Of a stretch of DNA of 59,883 nt, positions 38,496 through 47,958 are shown piece after piece. The translations under genes were made by a program, and so were the position numbers. Origin of the DNA: Gloeocapsa sp. PCC 73106. Lineage in GTDB: Bacteria > Cyanobacteriota > Cyanobacteriia > Cyanobacteriales > Gloeocapsaceae. Positions within the stretch are counted from its first letter, which is position 1. Each line of letters begins with the position of its first letter. Where the stretch lies: NCBI RefSeq assembly GCF_000332035.1, contig NZ_ALVY01000227.1:42270-102152 (forward strand), in the 5' to 3' direction. The notes beneath the pieces were generated by a model. The model was given only the letters and a program-made list of their open reading frames with translations. It did not search any database and was not told where the DNA came from.

Positions 38496-39460
38496 ATTAT
38501 CACATCTGTTTTAACTTCAAAATAACCTCCACCAGGAAATGAAGGAGTGCGACTACGATTAGAAGCGTTAATTAGACTCACAACGGTTTCTATTTGCTCA
38601 AAATTAGGCGCTAGAGAGAAAATATTAGAGACAAACTCGCGCACAACCCGACGCTGTAAAGCCAAATGAACGGAACGTAGTTTAACACGGTTTAGGCCGT
38701 CGCGATCACTCGTCATAACTTGTATCAACATCTCCTGAGCAGTTTGGGCTAGATAATCGGCTTCAGTTTTTAATAAATCCGCCGTTTGAGCTAAATTGAC
38801 TTCTACTTGAGGGTTAAAATGAGTTTGTAAGTAGGGAATCAACTGCAGACGCACGCGATTACGAGCAAATTGAAGATTTTGATTAGCAGCATCTTCCCAG
38901 ATAGGTAGCTGAAAGTGCTGGCAAAATTGATAAGTTTCAGCACGCGTAACATTTAAAAGAGGGCGAACTAAATTTAAAGCAGAAGTAAGAGGGCGAAACC
39001 AAGAGAGAGAACCAAGTCCCTCCGAACCGGCGCCGCGCATTAAATTATATAATAGGGTTTCAGCGCGATCGCTCTGGGTATGACCCGTCACCAACCAATT
39101 AAACTCATGTTCTGAAGCAATTTCTGTCAAAACCTGATAACGCCACTCCCTAGCTGCCGCTTCCGTACCAGCAATAGGAGATGGAGCGGTTTTAAGATAA
39201 AAAGATAATCCCCAATTACTAGCTATAAGTTTTACGTGTTCTGCTATCCCCTGATCTGAAGACCAACGATGATCGCAATGAGCGATCGCCAAATACCAAC
39301 ACCAGCGAGATTGCAAGTCTAATAAAATCTTGAGCAAACAGACAGAGTCCTGACCTCCCGATACTCCCACTAAAATCCTCGCCCCACATGGCAGCAATTT
39401 ACGCTTAAGCAGGGTTTGATGAACTTTAGCGTGGAGAGGAGTCCAGGAATCAGAGCTCAT
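38420..39460 (-). CDS. tilS: tRNA(Ile)-lysidine synthase
   Basis: Converts C34 of the tRNA-Ile2 anticodon to lysidine with ATP and lysine. 346 residues from ATG 39460, which overlaps the ccsB stop as TAATG, so the two are translationally coupled; a much longer reading frame upstream runs inside ccsB and is not real. The PP-loop is VGVSGGQDSVCLL near residue 31; GHTQSDRAETLLYNLMRGAG and the RNRVRLQLIPYL tRNA-binding segment follow. The C-terminal domain is short. Its 3' end overlaps hmpF by 76 bases. Confidence 0.93.
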   Translation of the reverse strand: MSSDSWTPLHAKVHQTLLKRKLLPCGARILVGVSGGQDSVCLLKILLDLQSRWCWYLAIAHCDHRWSSDQGIAEHVKLIASNWGLSFYLKTAPSPIAGTEAAAREWRYQVLTEIASEHEFNWLVTGHTQSDRAETLLYNLMRGAGSEGLGSLSWFRPLTSALNLVRPLLNVTRAETYQFCQHFQLPIWEDAANQNLQFARNRVRLQLIPYLQTHFNPQVEVNLAQTADLLKTEADYLAQTAQEMLIQVMTSDRDGLNRVKLRSVHLALQRRVVREFVSNIFSLAPNFEQIETVVSLINASNRSRTPSFPGGGYFEVKTDVIIYSPKPLKTCSNSPNHPGCSPSPAI

Positions 39461-40452
39461 TAGAAAAACCAGCCATAGGAGTGTAAACCTTTGCCTAATA
39501 GATTGACACCCAGATAGCAAACCCAAACGACGATTAACCCAAGGGATGCTAACCAAGCGGGGCGTCTCCCCTGCCAACCTCGAGTAATTCTGGCATGGAG
39601 ATAGGCTGCAAAAACCAGCCAAGTAATCAACGCCCAGGTTTCTTTTGGATCCCAACTCCAGTAGGACCCCCAAGCCTCGTTAGCCCAGACTCCTCCGGAA
39701 ATAATACCAATAGTTAGTAGAGGAAAACCCAAACCAATGACTCGATAGCTAATATTATCAAGAGTGTCTGCTAAACTTAACTTTTCTGGAGAAAGCATAG
39801 GGATAGTAGCTTGACTAGTAAGGCTTAAGGTTTGTACTCCAGAAATAGAAACATTCTCAAAAGATAGTTTTGGCAACGCTTCAACGCTTCCTGCGCCAAG
39901 ACGATAACCCCCTGTACCGACGGAACTACCCCTGAGTTCAATTTTTTGTCCGCGAGTAACTACTAGAAAAGCGATCGCCAGTAAAGAACCTACCATAAGA
40001 GCGGCGTAGCTGAGCATCATGACACTAACGTGCATCATCAACCAGTTAGACTTCAAGGCGGGGACTAAAGGGGCGGATGCTTGCATTTCCGAGGGGAGGG
40101 ATAGAGCTGCAAAAGCCGTGATTCCCATGGCTACAGGTGTGGTTACTACTCCCACCAAACGACTACCAGTCCATCGTTCCGTCAGCAGGTGAATTAAAGT
40201 CACACCCCAAGCCAGAAAAAACAGAGACTCATAAAGATTACTCAAAGGAAAATAACCTCCGTCTAACCAGCGAGCGCCCAGTAGAGCCGCAATACAGAGA
40301 TTGGCAATGGCAACTAGAGCGCTTCCCCCGCTGTTCAACCAGGTAAAAGCTGGTAAAGTAGCTCCAATCCAGTAAATCAGCATTGATATCAATAAAATTA
40401 GGAAAGAGGTATTATCCAAAAAGTTTTGGATTATTACCAAATCTATGGACAT
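39460..40452 (-). CDS. ccsB: Cytochrome c biogenesis protein CcsB (CcsA/Ycf5 family)
   Basis: System II haem-handling membrane protein that attaches haem to apocytochromes in the lumen. 330 residues with about eight hydrophobic segments. The tryptophan-rich haem-binding motif is [18 protein letters not shown] near residue 260; conserved His residues lie in [13 protein letters not shown] and in the final HSYGWFF. The loop at about 165-215 is soluble. Its stop overlaps the tilS start by one base. Confidence 0.93.
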   Translation of the reverse strand: MSIDLVIIQNFLDNTSFLILLISMLIYWIGATLPAFTWLNSGGSALVAIANLCIAALLGARWLDGGYFPLSNLYESLFFLAWGVTLIHLLTERWTGSRLVGVVTTPVAMGITAFAALSLPSEMQASAPLVPALKSNWLMMHVSVMMLSYAALMVGSLLAIAFLVVTRGQKIELRGSSVGTGGYRLGAGSVEALPKLSFENVSISGVQTLSLTSQATIPMLSPEKLSLADTLDNISYRVIGLGFPLLTIGIISGGVWANEAWGSYWSWDPKETWALITWLVFAAYLHARITRGWQGRRPAWLASLGLIVVWVCYLGVNLLGKGLHSYGWFF

Positions 40453-40502
40453 GATTATCTTGTTTTAGTGTGTTCTCAAATTATTAGGATTCAGATACTA
40501 TC

Positions 40503-41612
40503 CTATCTTAATCCGGCTGCTGCCGCTACGTGGTGCACCTGGGGAGCGATCCCCGATTTAATTGTGTTGCCACTGTGTTTAATCGCCGTATCTGGATCTT
40601 TGAGACCATTTCCAGTTAAAACACAGACTACTGTACTACTAGAGGGAACTTGTTCTTTGATTTTGAGTAATCCCGCAACGGAAGCGGCGCTGGCGGGTTC
40701 GCAGAAAATGCCCTCTTTAGCTGCTAGTAAGCGGTAGGCTTCGAGGATTTCGGTGTCAGTAACGGCTTGAAATTGTCCTTGACTAGATTCTTGAGTTGCG
40801 ATCGCTTTGTCCCAGTTTGCCGGGTTACCGATGCGAATGGCTGTGGCGAGAGTTTCTGGTTGAGAGATGGGGCTACCTGTTACTAACGGGGCTGAGCCGG
40901 CGGCTTGAAAACCCATCATTTTGGGTAGTTTTTCGCATTTCCCCTGCTGATGATACTGACAAAAGCCCATCCAATAGGCGCTGATATTGCCTGCATTCCC
41001 TACTGGTATACAGAGCCAGTCGGGAGCGTCTCCCAAGACGTCGACGATTTCAAATGCTGCTGTTTTTTGTCCTTCCAGACGATAGGGGTTAAGAGAGTTA
41101 ACCAACGTCACGGGATAGTTGGCTGCCATTTCTTTCACTACGGTCAAAGCCTGGTCGAAGTTCCCATCAATAGCTATTACCTCTGCTCCGTAGAGTAAAG
41201 CTTGGGCTAGTTTTCCCAGAGCTACGTAGCCGTCGGGAATTATTACCAAGGACTGCATTCCAGCACGACGTGCGTAAGCTGCTGCTGCTGCTGAAGTATT
41301 TCCGGTACTTGCACATATTACTGCTTTGGCACCTGCTTCTTTAGCTTTAGAAATTGCCATAGTCATACCACGGTCTTTAAAGGAACCCGTGGGATTGAGA
41401 CCATCATATTTAACAAATACCCGCACTTGACGACCGATGGCTGCGGCGATTTCTGGTACGGGTATTAGGGGTGTATTTCCTTCTAAGAGTGTCACTACCG
41501 GAGTTGTTGCACTTACTGGGAGGTAGGGACGATAAGCTTCAATTAAACCCTGCCAGGATAGGGCTTCGTGAGATTTGGTAACTTTAGTAAGATTATGAGC
41601 TAGCTTTACCAC
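40503..41612 (-). CDS. thrC: Threonine synthase
   Basis: PLP enzyme converting O-phosphohomoserine to threonine. 369 residues. Visible: [13 protein letters not shown] Lys in [14 protein letters not shown] (about residue 84), [34 protein letters not shown], and [12 protein letters not shown] at the C-terminus. Starts at ATG 41612. Downstream of crhR on the same strand with an 88-base gap containing a hairpin. Confidence 0.95.
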   Translation of the reverse strand: MVKLAHNLTKVTKSHEALSWQGLIEAYRPYLPVSATTPVVTLLEGNTPLIPVPEIAAAIGRQVRVFVKYDGLNPTGSFKDRGMTMAISKAKEAGAKAVICASTGNTSAAAAAYARRAGMQSLVIIPDGYVALGKLAQALLYGAEVIAIDGNFDQALTVVKEMAANYPVTLVNSLNPYRLEGQKTAAFEIVDVLGDAPDWLCIPVGNAGNISAYWMGFCQYHQQGKCEKLPKMMGFQAAGSAPLVTGSPISQPETLATAIRIGNPANWDKAIATQESSQGQFQAVTDTEILEAYRLLAAKEGIFCEPASAASVAGLLKIKEQVPSSSTVVCVLTGNGLKDPDTAIKHSGNTIKSGIAPQVHHVAAAAGLR

Positions 41613-41648
41613 TACAGACCTGTTTATTTAACTTTTTGGTTTAACGCC

Positions 41649-41686
41649 GGAGGCTATCCTCACCTACCGAAGATGAGGAATTCTCC
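41649..41686. other. Hairpin between crhR and thrC
   Basis: Nested pairings: GGAG (41649-41652) with CTCC (41683-41686), and CCTCA (41658-41662) with TGAGG (41674-41678). No T run follows on either strand, so it is not a classic terminator. It may protect or process the crhR 3' end or control thrC. Confidence 0.35.
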
Positions 41687-41700
41687 TAGGGTTGAGTTAA

Positions 41701-43110
41701 CTAACGTAACTGATTGGATGCGGGAGTTTGTTTGAGGATGCGTCCTTGGGGTTTAGCTTTGATAACTGGTTTAGCTGCGAAGCCATCTTGGGGAACTTCC
41801 CAGTCTGTCTTCATCCAGGTTGGACAGTTTTGGTCGTAAATCATTTGCAAAGCTGCAGCCGCGATCGCTTGGGCGTCGTATTCGTCGCTCAATTCGTTAA
41901 CTATGGGTAAGAACGAAGCCATACGTTCTCCTGCTAGGGTCTCTTTAATTTGCTGTTGTAATTTGGCGATACGATTAGCCTCTACTTCAGCGCGACTTGG
42001 AACCGGGAATATTTGTAGGGTTTGTTTGAGGCGGCGCTCAATTTGACGTAACAGCCGGCGATCAATCGGTTGAACCAAACTGATTGCCTTTCCTGACTTT
42101 CCAGCGCGACCTGTTCGCCCGATTCGGTGGATATAGGTTTCGGCGTTATCTGGTAAGTCGAAGTTAATTACGTGGCTCAGATTTTCTACATCTAGTCCTC
42201 TGGCGGCGATATCTGTGGCTACTACCAGGGGTATTTTACCTTCTCGGAAGCGCTGCACTAGACGTTCTCGCTGCACTTGAGAGAGGTTTCCGTGGTATTC
42301 GTAGACATTTTCTCCCATTTCCTGGAGCTTTTGACACAGTTCTGCTGCGGTTTTCTTGGTCCGCACAAAAACAATCGCTGCTTCGGGTGCTTCCAGTTCT
42401 AGGATTGCCTGTAATACTTGTATCTTAGACCAGCTACGAGGAACCATATAGACTTGTTGTTCGATTTTGGCAGGTGCCGCTTTTTGCTGACCAGCTTTAA
42501 CCGTTACAGGATCTCTTAGAAAGTTCTGTATTAAGTCTTTGATCGCTGGGGGCATTGTGGCTGAGAAACATGCCGTGTGACGTTCTGCCGGTGCTTGTTT
42601 CAGAATTTTTTTCACGTCATCGATAAAGCCCATGCTCAGCATTTCGTCGGCTTCGTCGAGTACTACCCATCTTAATTCTGAGAGGTTTAATTTACCTCGA
42701 TCTAGTAGGTCTATTACCCGGCCTGGGGTACCTACTACTATTTGTATTCCTCTTTCGAGGCTGCGAATTTGTCTTTCTAGAGATTGCCCACCGCAAACGG
42801 TGAGGATTTTCAGTTTTCTTTGGACTTTAAAGTCTTCTATAGCTTGGGCTACTTGTTGAGCTAACTCACGGGTTGGGGTTAGTATCAACGCTTGTACTGC
42901 TTGTTTATCCGCTTCGATTTGCTCTAGTATTGGTAGAGAATATGCTGCGGTTTTACCCGTTCCTGTTTGAGATTGACCGACTACGTCATGACCTTGTAAC
43001 AGTTGGGGTATGGCTTGAATTTGGATATCGGTAGGATCGATAAAGCCCAATTGTTCTAAGTGTTCAACGTGAGCGTCGGATAATCCTAAACTTTTGAAAG
43101 AAGTGGTCAT
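41701..43110 (-). CDS. crhR: DEAD-box RNA helicase (CrhR-like)
   Basis: ATP-dependent RNA helicase; in Synechocystis CrhR is induced by cold and by redox state. About 469 residues from ATG 43110; the TTG at 43119 would add three residues. Motifs in order: Q motif (FIDPTDIQIQAIP), Walker A (SQTGTGKTAA), Ia PTRELAQQ, DEAD (VVLDEADEML), SAT (CFSATMPP), and HRIGRTGRAGK. The C-terminal part (ERMASFLPIVNELSDEYDAQ, ALQMIYDQNCPTWMKTDWE) is the CrhR-specific extension. It follows rimO after about 67 bases, the same order as the Synechocystis rimO-crhR operon. Confidence 0.9.
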   Translation of the reverse strand: MTTSFKSLGLSDAHVEHLEQLGFIDPTDIQIQAIPQLLQGHDVVGQSQTGTGKTAAYSLPILEQIEADKQAVQALILTPTRELAQQVAQAIEDFKVQRKLKILTVCGGQSLERQIRSLERGIQIVVGTPGRVIDLLDRGKLNLSELRWVVLDEADEMLSMGFIDDVKKILKQAPAERHTACFSATMPPAIKDLIQNFLRDPVTVKAGQQKAAPAKIEQQVYMVPRSWSKIQVLQAILELEAPEAAIVFVRTKKTAAELCQKLQEMGENVYEYHGNLSQVQRERLVQRFREGKIPLVVATDIAARGLDVENLSHVINFDLPDNAETYIHRIGRTGRAGKSGKAISLVQPIDRRLLRQIERRLKQTLQIFPVPSRAEVEANRIAKLQQQIKETLAGERMASFLPIVNELSDEYDAQAIAAAALQMIYDQNCPTWMKTDWEVPQDGFAAKPVIKAKPQGRILKQTPASNQLR

Positions 43111-43177
43111 AGGGTTCAATTATGTTCGTTTGAGTTTATTTGATTGGTAAAGCTATAATGCTTTCTCTGGTTTTTTG

Positions 43178-44497
43178 TTAATTTTCTACAACCTCACCGT
43201 AGAGATCATAGATATCAGCTTCAGTGATAGTTACTGGAACTATCGTCCCGAGTGATGCTTGACCTTGAACATAAACTAGCCCGTCTACCTCTGGAGCAAA
43301 TCTGCCTGATCGTCCAATCAATTCTCCCGTAGCGGGGTTTTCTTGTTCAATTAGGACCTCAACTGTTTGACCAACACAGGCTTGATTTTTGCGAGCAGCG
43401 ATAGGCTGTTGCACTGCCATCAGTGTATTCCGGCGCGACTCTTTAATTGTTTCTGGAACTTGGTCGGGGAGGTGATAAGCTGGTGTCTCTGATTCACCAG
43501 AGAATTCGAACACTCCGACATGATCAAACTGATGAGACTCTACAAAGTTCACTAAATGCTGAAAGTGTTTTTCCTTTTCTCCAGGAAATCCCACTATAAA
43601 GGTTGTTCTTAATATAGCATTGGGGAGAGCATTTTTAAGCTTTTCTATAATTTTATCATTAACTTGCCCTTGCCAGGGTCGATTCATGCTTTTGAGAATC
43701 TCTGGGTGAGAATGTTGTAGCGGCAAATCGAGATAGGGTAAGATATTTGGGGTTTCTTTTATAGCTGCTATTACTTTGTCTGTGAGACCTGTGGGGTAGG
43801 CGTAATGAATGCGAATCCAAGGCACGTCTACTTTGCCTAGTTCTCTGAGTAGTTCTGCTAGTTTAGGTTCTTTATATAAGTCTAACCCATAATTAGTGGT
43901 AATTTGCGAAATGAGTATTAATTCTTTTACTCCTTGCGCCGCTAATGCTTTGGCTTCGTTAACGATTGATTCTATGGAGCGCGATCGCTGTTTTCCTCGC
44001 AGTTGAGGTATGATACAAAACGCGCAACTATAGTCGCATCCTTCTGCTACCCTCAGGTAAGCTACTGCTTCTGTGGTGGTGCGATAACGGGGTAAATTTT
44101 CGTCAGCTATGTAAGTGGGTTGAAGGGAAACTGCTTCTACTCTCTCTCCATGTTCTACTGCTTCTACTACCTCTACTATTTTTTGATAGTCTCCTGTCCC
44201 AACGATCGCTCTAGCTTCTGGTAGCTCTTCTAGTAGTTCTGCTTGAAAGTGCTGCGCCATACAGCCCGCTATGATTATTTTTTTGTTGGCTTCGGCGAGT
44301 TCTACTAAAGTGCGCACCGATTCCTCTCTAGCTGATTGAATAAAGCTACAGGTATTAACAATTACGTAATCTGCTATTTCCTCGTTGGTGTCTACTGAGT
44401 AACCTGCTTGTACTAGCAAACCCAGCATATGTTCTGAATCGATGCGATTTTTTTCACACCCTAGGTGAGCGATCGCTATAGTCGGCTTTTTGCCCAT
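43178..44497 (-). CDS. rimO: Ribosomal protein S12 methylthiotransferase
   Basis: Radical SAM enzyme that adds a methylthio group to an Asp of ribosomal protein S12. 439 residues, full length. Three domains are visible: UPF0004 with three Cys ([27 protein letters not shown]), the radical SAM core with CxxxCxxC ([13 protein letters not shown] near residue 153), and a C-terminal TRAM domain. Starts at ATG 44497 and is followed by crhR. Confidence 0.95.
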   Translation of the reverse strand: MGKKPTIAIAHLGCEKNRIDSEHMLGLLVQAGYSVDTNEEIADYVIVNTCSFIQSAREESVRTLVELAEANKKIIIAGCMAQHFQAELLEELPEARAIVGTGDYQKIVEVVEAVEHGERVEAVSLQPTYIADENLPRYRTTTEAVAYLRVAEGCDYSCAFCIIPQLRGKQRSRSIESIVNEAKALAAQGVKELILISQITTNYGLDLYKEPKLAELLRELGKVDVPWIRIHYAYPTGLTDKVIAAIKETPNILPYLDLPLQHSHPEILKSMNRPWQGQVNDKIIEKLKNALPNAILRTTFIVGFPGEKEKHFQHLVNFVESHQFDHVGVFEFSGESETPAYHLPDQVPETIKESRRNTLMAVQQPIAARKNQACVGQTVEVLIEQENPATGELIGRSGRFAPEVDGLVYVQGQASLGTIVPVTITEADIYDLYGEVVEN

Positions 44498-44579
44498 GAG
44501 TAATGGTCGTGTCTCGGCATTATTAATTTTTGTTATCTTTTGAAAATCTTAACATACTTAGCTCAAATCAGGAAAGTTT

Positions 44580-46145
44580 TTACGAGCAAACTTGAGCCAA
44601 TGCTTGACGCAACTCTTCCAACCCCAAACGTTCAGACGCCGAAATAAATAGTCCTTGGGGAAACTCGTCTCTAGCTACAGCTAAAATCTCCTCTGACACT
44701 TGATCTATCTTATTAAAAACCACTAGTATGTTTCTAGGGGCTAAAGGCATATCATCGATAATTCGATTAACCGACTGTAATTGATTTAACCAAGCCCCAT
44801 GAGAAATATCTACTAAATGCAGCAAAGCGTCTGCTTCTGTCACTTCTTCTAGAGTAGCGCGAAAAGCATCTACCAAGGAAGGAGGAAGCTCATTAATAAA
44901 ACCTACTGTATCGGTCAACAGTAAAGCATGTAGCTCTCCCGTTATAGTATCTGGTACCCCTAAGCGCCGCGTCGTGGGATCAAGAGTAGCAAAAAGCTGA
45001 TCTGCTGTGTACACCTCGGCGTTAGTTAGAGCGTTAATCAGAGTAGATTTCCCCGCGTTAGTATAACCCATGATCGCTACGGTAGGAAGGTCGTACTGTT
45101 GGCGTTTTTGCCGTAAACGAGAGCGGTGCGCTTGTAGTTGAGTTACTTCTTTTTGTAGTCTAGTGATACGTTTTTCAATCGCTCTTCTTTCGGTTTCCAA
45201 CTTAGTTTCACCAGGTCCTCTAGTACCTATACCCCCCCCCAATCTAGACATAGTTTTTCCCCTACCGCTGAGTCGAGGTAACATATACTCTAATTGAGCT
45301 AGTTCCACCTGTAATTTGCCCGCTCCAGACTGAGCCCTTTGGGCGAAGATATCTAAGATGACCTCGGTGCGATCAACCACCCTGACACCGATTTGCTCCT
45401 CTAAATTTTTCACCTGAGCAGGAGAAAGATCCCGGTCAAACACGACCAAATTAGCCCCCAAAGTTTGAGTCATCAAAGCGATTTCCTCGACCTTACCCAC
45501 ACCTACCACGGTTTGGGGATGACTGCGGGGACGCTTTTGTCTAATAACTTCTAGAACCTCACCCCCTGCGCTAGCGACTAAACGATCCAATTCAGTTAAA
45601 CTAGCCTCATATTCTGCTTCAGTCAGGTTCTGAGTCATTAAACCCACCAATATAGCTCGTTCGTGCTCGCCATCGACTTGCTTAGCTACATATTCTTGGC
45701 GAAATTCTGACTCTAACCCCTCAACCAATTCCAAAAAGTCCTGTTGAGCTAGAGCATCCAAATTCACAGAGGTAGAAACCCGCCACTGTTCCAGTTGGGG
45801 CACCAAATGAGCCAGATAAGCCTCCTTCACATAGCCCGTAACGCCCCCACCGCGCAGTTCAAATCCAGCCCCGCCGAGATTAAAAGTCGCCAAAGCATCC
45901 AACCGCTGCATCGCCATAGCCGTTAAACTTGACTGATTAGGAGGTTCAGCCTTTAATTGAGTCGCCAGACAACGAATACCCGACAATCTCTGGGCTCCGT
46001 AGCGAGGTAATTCCCAAGCAGGTATTTGAGTTTGACGAGGAGTACCCACTCCAACCCTGATTACCTGACCTCTGCGATTGAGATAGGCGCAAACTGGTTG
46101 ATTGATTTCAGTACTAATCGCCCCCAATCTCTGAGCAAAATCCAC
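44580..46145 (-). CDS. hflX: GTPase HflX
   Basis: Ribosome-associated GTPase that splits stalled ribosomes. From the first canonical start, GTG 46145, it is 521 residues: N-terminal HflX domain (GLMTQNLTEAEYEASLTELDRLVASAGG region), glycine-rich SRLGGGIGTRGPGETKLE, then G1 (GYTNAGKSTL), G3 (DTVGFINELP) and G4 (NKID). A conserved-looking in-frame stretch continues 34 codons further upstream (TIYGNLQGLKPSQIKQLQRL...) to an ATA at 46247-46245, just after an in-frame TGA. So the true N-terminus is uncertain: the ancestral ATG may have become ATA. No ribosome-binding site is clear at GTG 46145. Confidence 0.9.
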   Translation of the reverse strand: MDFAQRLGAISTEINQPVCAYLNRRGQVIRVGVGTPRQTQIPAWELPRYGAQRLSGIRCLATQLKAEPPNQSSLTAMAMQRLDALATFNLGGAGFELRGGGVTGYVKEAYLAHLVPQLEQWRVSTSVNLDALAQQDFLELVEGLESEFRQEYVAKQVDGEHERAILVGLMTQNLTEAEYEASLTELDRLVASAGGEVLEVIRQKRPRSHPQTVVGVGKVEEIALMTQTLGANLVVFDRDLSPAQVKNLEEQIGVRVVDRTEVILDIFAQRAQSGAGKLQVELAQLEYMLPRLSGRGKTMSRLGGGIGTRGPGETKLETERRAIEKRITRLQKEVTQLQAHRSRLRQKRQQYDLPTVAIMGYTNAGKSTLINALTNAEVYTADQLFATLDPTTRRLGVPDTITGELHALLLTDTVGFINELPPSLVDAFRATLEEVTEADALLHLVDISHGAWLNQLQSVNRIIDDMPLAPRNILVVFNKIDQVSEEILAVARDEFPQGLFISASERLGLEELRQALAQVCS

Positions 46146-46380
46146 AGTAACTATCTGAACGACTGGTAATTTCTGGTGGTAAAGACGTTGTAACTGTTTA
46201 ATCTGACTAGGCTTGAGGCCCTGTAAGTTGCCGTAAATAGTATCTATAGGTCATTGATATTGTTAACTACACTTTATATTTTATCTCAAAATTCAATCAC
46301 TTAGGTTCTTTGGTTTGAGCTTTCCCCTTAATTTAGAGTTGTGTAACAATAAAATTGGCTTTTAATCATCACTATAAACT

Positions 46381-46995
46381 ATGGATAACTATTGGGAAAT
46401 CTTCCTAGAACTTGCCCTCGGTGTAACCCTAAGCGCCGCTGCAGGTTTTCGAGTCTTTTTACCCCCTTTGATTTTGAGTCTGGCATCGGTTTTCGGACAT
46501 ATACAACTTTCCCCAGATTTTCAATGGGTCGCCTCACCAGAAGCGGTAATCTTACTGGCAATAGCAACCGTAGCCGAGATTATCGCATTCTATATACCCT
46601 TTGTGGATAATTTATTAGACACCGTACAAATTCCTTTAGCTCTAGTAATAGGAACCCTACTTACCGCTAACAGTCTCGGGGATCTCGATCCCATCGCTCA
46701 ATGGACTATAGCCATAATCGCCGGAGGAGGCGCGTCTACTGCTGTAGCAGGGCTCAATGGGATAGCGCGTTTAGCCTTTACCGGGTTGACTGGAGGCTTG
46801 GCTAATTTTCTCCTAGCTACCGCTCAAGCAGTTAGTGCGAGTGCTCTAGCTTTAATCGCTGTCTTAGTGCCAATTTTAACCCCTATTGTTTTACTATTGT
46901 TAATTAGCATAGGTGTTTATTTATTTTTGAACTTTCCCAAATTAAAACAAATGCTGTTCCGCCAAAATGAGCAATCAAGCAAAGAAGCCAATTAA
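46381..46995 (+). CDS. DUF4126 family membrane protein
   Basis: 204 residues, almost entirely hydrophobic with about five membrane segments. Typical features: FLELALGVTLSAAAGFRVFLPPL at the start, VAEIIAFYIPFVDNLLDT, and a Gly/Ala-rich AGGGASTAVAGLNGIARL. Function unknown. Divergent from hflX. The 29-base overlap with the phosphoesterase gene suggests translational coupling. Confidence 0.87.
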   Translation: MDNYWEIFLELALGVTLSAAAGFRVFLPPLILSLASVFGHIQLSPDFQWVASPEAVILLAIATVAEIIAFYIPFVDNLLDTVQIPLALVIGTLLTANSLGDLDPIAQWTIAIIAGGGASTAVAGLNGIARLAFTGLTGGLANFLLATAQAVSASALALIAVLVPILTPIVLLLLISIGVYLFLNFPKLKQMLFRQNEQSSKEAN

Positions 46996-47893
46996 AATAG
47001 TTGTGGTGGGTGATGTCCATGAGCAGTGGGAAACCGAAGATGAAATTGCTCTTGATTATCTTGGAGCAGATTTAGTTTTATTTGTGGGTGATTTCGGCAA
47101 TGAATCGGTTAATTTAGTCGCCAAAATTGCCCGAATTAATCTACCCAAAGCAGTGATTTTAGGCAATCATGATGCCTGGTATTCAGCCTCAGACTGGGGT
47201 AGAAAAAAAAGTCCCTATGATCACAGTATAGAAGATCGCGTTCAACAACAATTAGATTTGTTGGGCTCAAACCATGTGGGGTATGCAAAAATTGACTTCC
47301 CTGAACTGAATCTCACAGTCGTGGGGAGTCGTCCCTTTAGTTGGGGAGGACCAACTTGGAAAAACGATGAATTTTATCGCGATCGCTACCACGTCAACAA
47401 CTTCAGAGAATCTACCCAACGCATCGTTACCACTGCTCAGCAAACTCCCCGGGACAACTTGATTATACTAGCTCATAACGGTCCTTTTGGATTGGGTGAC
47501 ACACCCGAAGCAGCTTGTGGACGAGACTGGAATCCATTAGGGGGTGATTTTGGCGATCCTGACTTGACTGAGGCGATCGAGCAAATTAACGCAAGTAGTA
47601 AACGAATCCTCTTAGTCGCTTTCGGGCACATGCATCATCAATTGCGTCATACTAAATCTGTGCTGCGTCAAGCTATCAACAAAAGTCCTGAGGGAACTCT
47701 ATACTTTAATGCAGCTAGTGTTCCCAGAATTAAAATAACATCAGAAGGTAAACTTCGTAATTTTTCAATAGTCTACCTAGAAAACTCTCAAGTGACCAAA
47801 ATTAGCCTAATATGGTTAGGAGAAAATTACGATCAAGTTTCTGAGCAAATCTTCTATTCTGTAGAGGAAAGTTCGCTATTGCGGAACGGGTGA
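46967..47893 (+). CDS. TIGR04168 family metallophosphoesterase
   Basis: 308 residues, calcineurin-like phosphoesterase fold with metal-binding motifs in order: VVGDVHEQW, VGDFGNE, LGNHDAWY, LAHNGPFG and FGHMHHQL. The family is restricted mainly to cyanobacteria and plants and its substrate is not established. The start lies inside the DUF4126 gene, supporting a joint message. Confidence 0.9.
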   Translation: MSNQAKKPIKIVVVGDVHEQWETEDEIALDYLGADLVLFVGDFGNESVNLVAKIARINLPKAVILGNHDAWYSASDWGRKKSPYDHSIEDRVQQQLDLLGSNHVGYAKIDFPELNLTVVGSRPFSWGGPTWKNDEFYRDRYHVNNFRESTQRIVTTAQQTPRDNLIILAHNGPFGLGDTPEAACGRDWNPLGGDFGDPDLTEAIEQINASSKRILLVAFGHMHHQLRHTKSVLRQAINKSPEGTLYFNAASVPRIKITSEGKLRNFSIVYLENSQVTKISLIWLGENYDQVSEQIFYSVEESSLLRNG

Positions 47894-47958
47894 AAATGTT
47901 GTAAATTTAACGAGATAAAAGTTAAGCTTTATGTTGTGTGGTGTCAAAGGAAAAAATT

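Noticed and set aside
39461-39673. Long N-terminal extension of tilS
   Set aside because: It runs inside the ccsB gene in another frame and lacks TilS similarity; the ATG at 39460 overlapping the ccsB stop is the natural start.
41649-41686. Right end of an IS200/IS605 element between crhR and thrC
   Set aside because: Only a short imperfect hairpin is visible, with no transposase or TnpB remnant.
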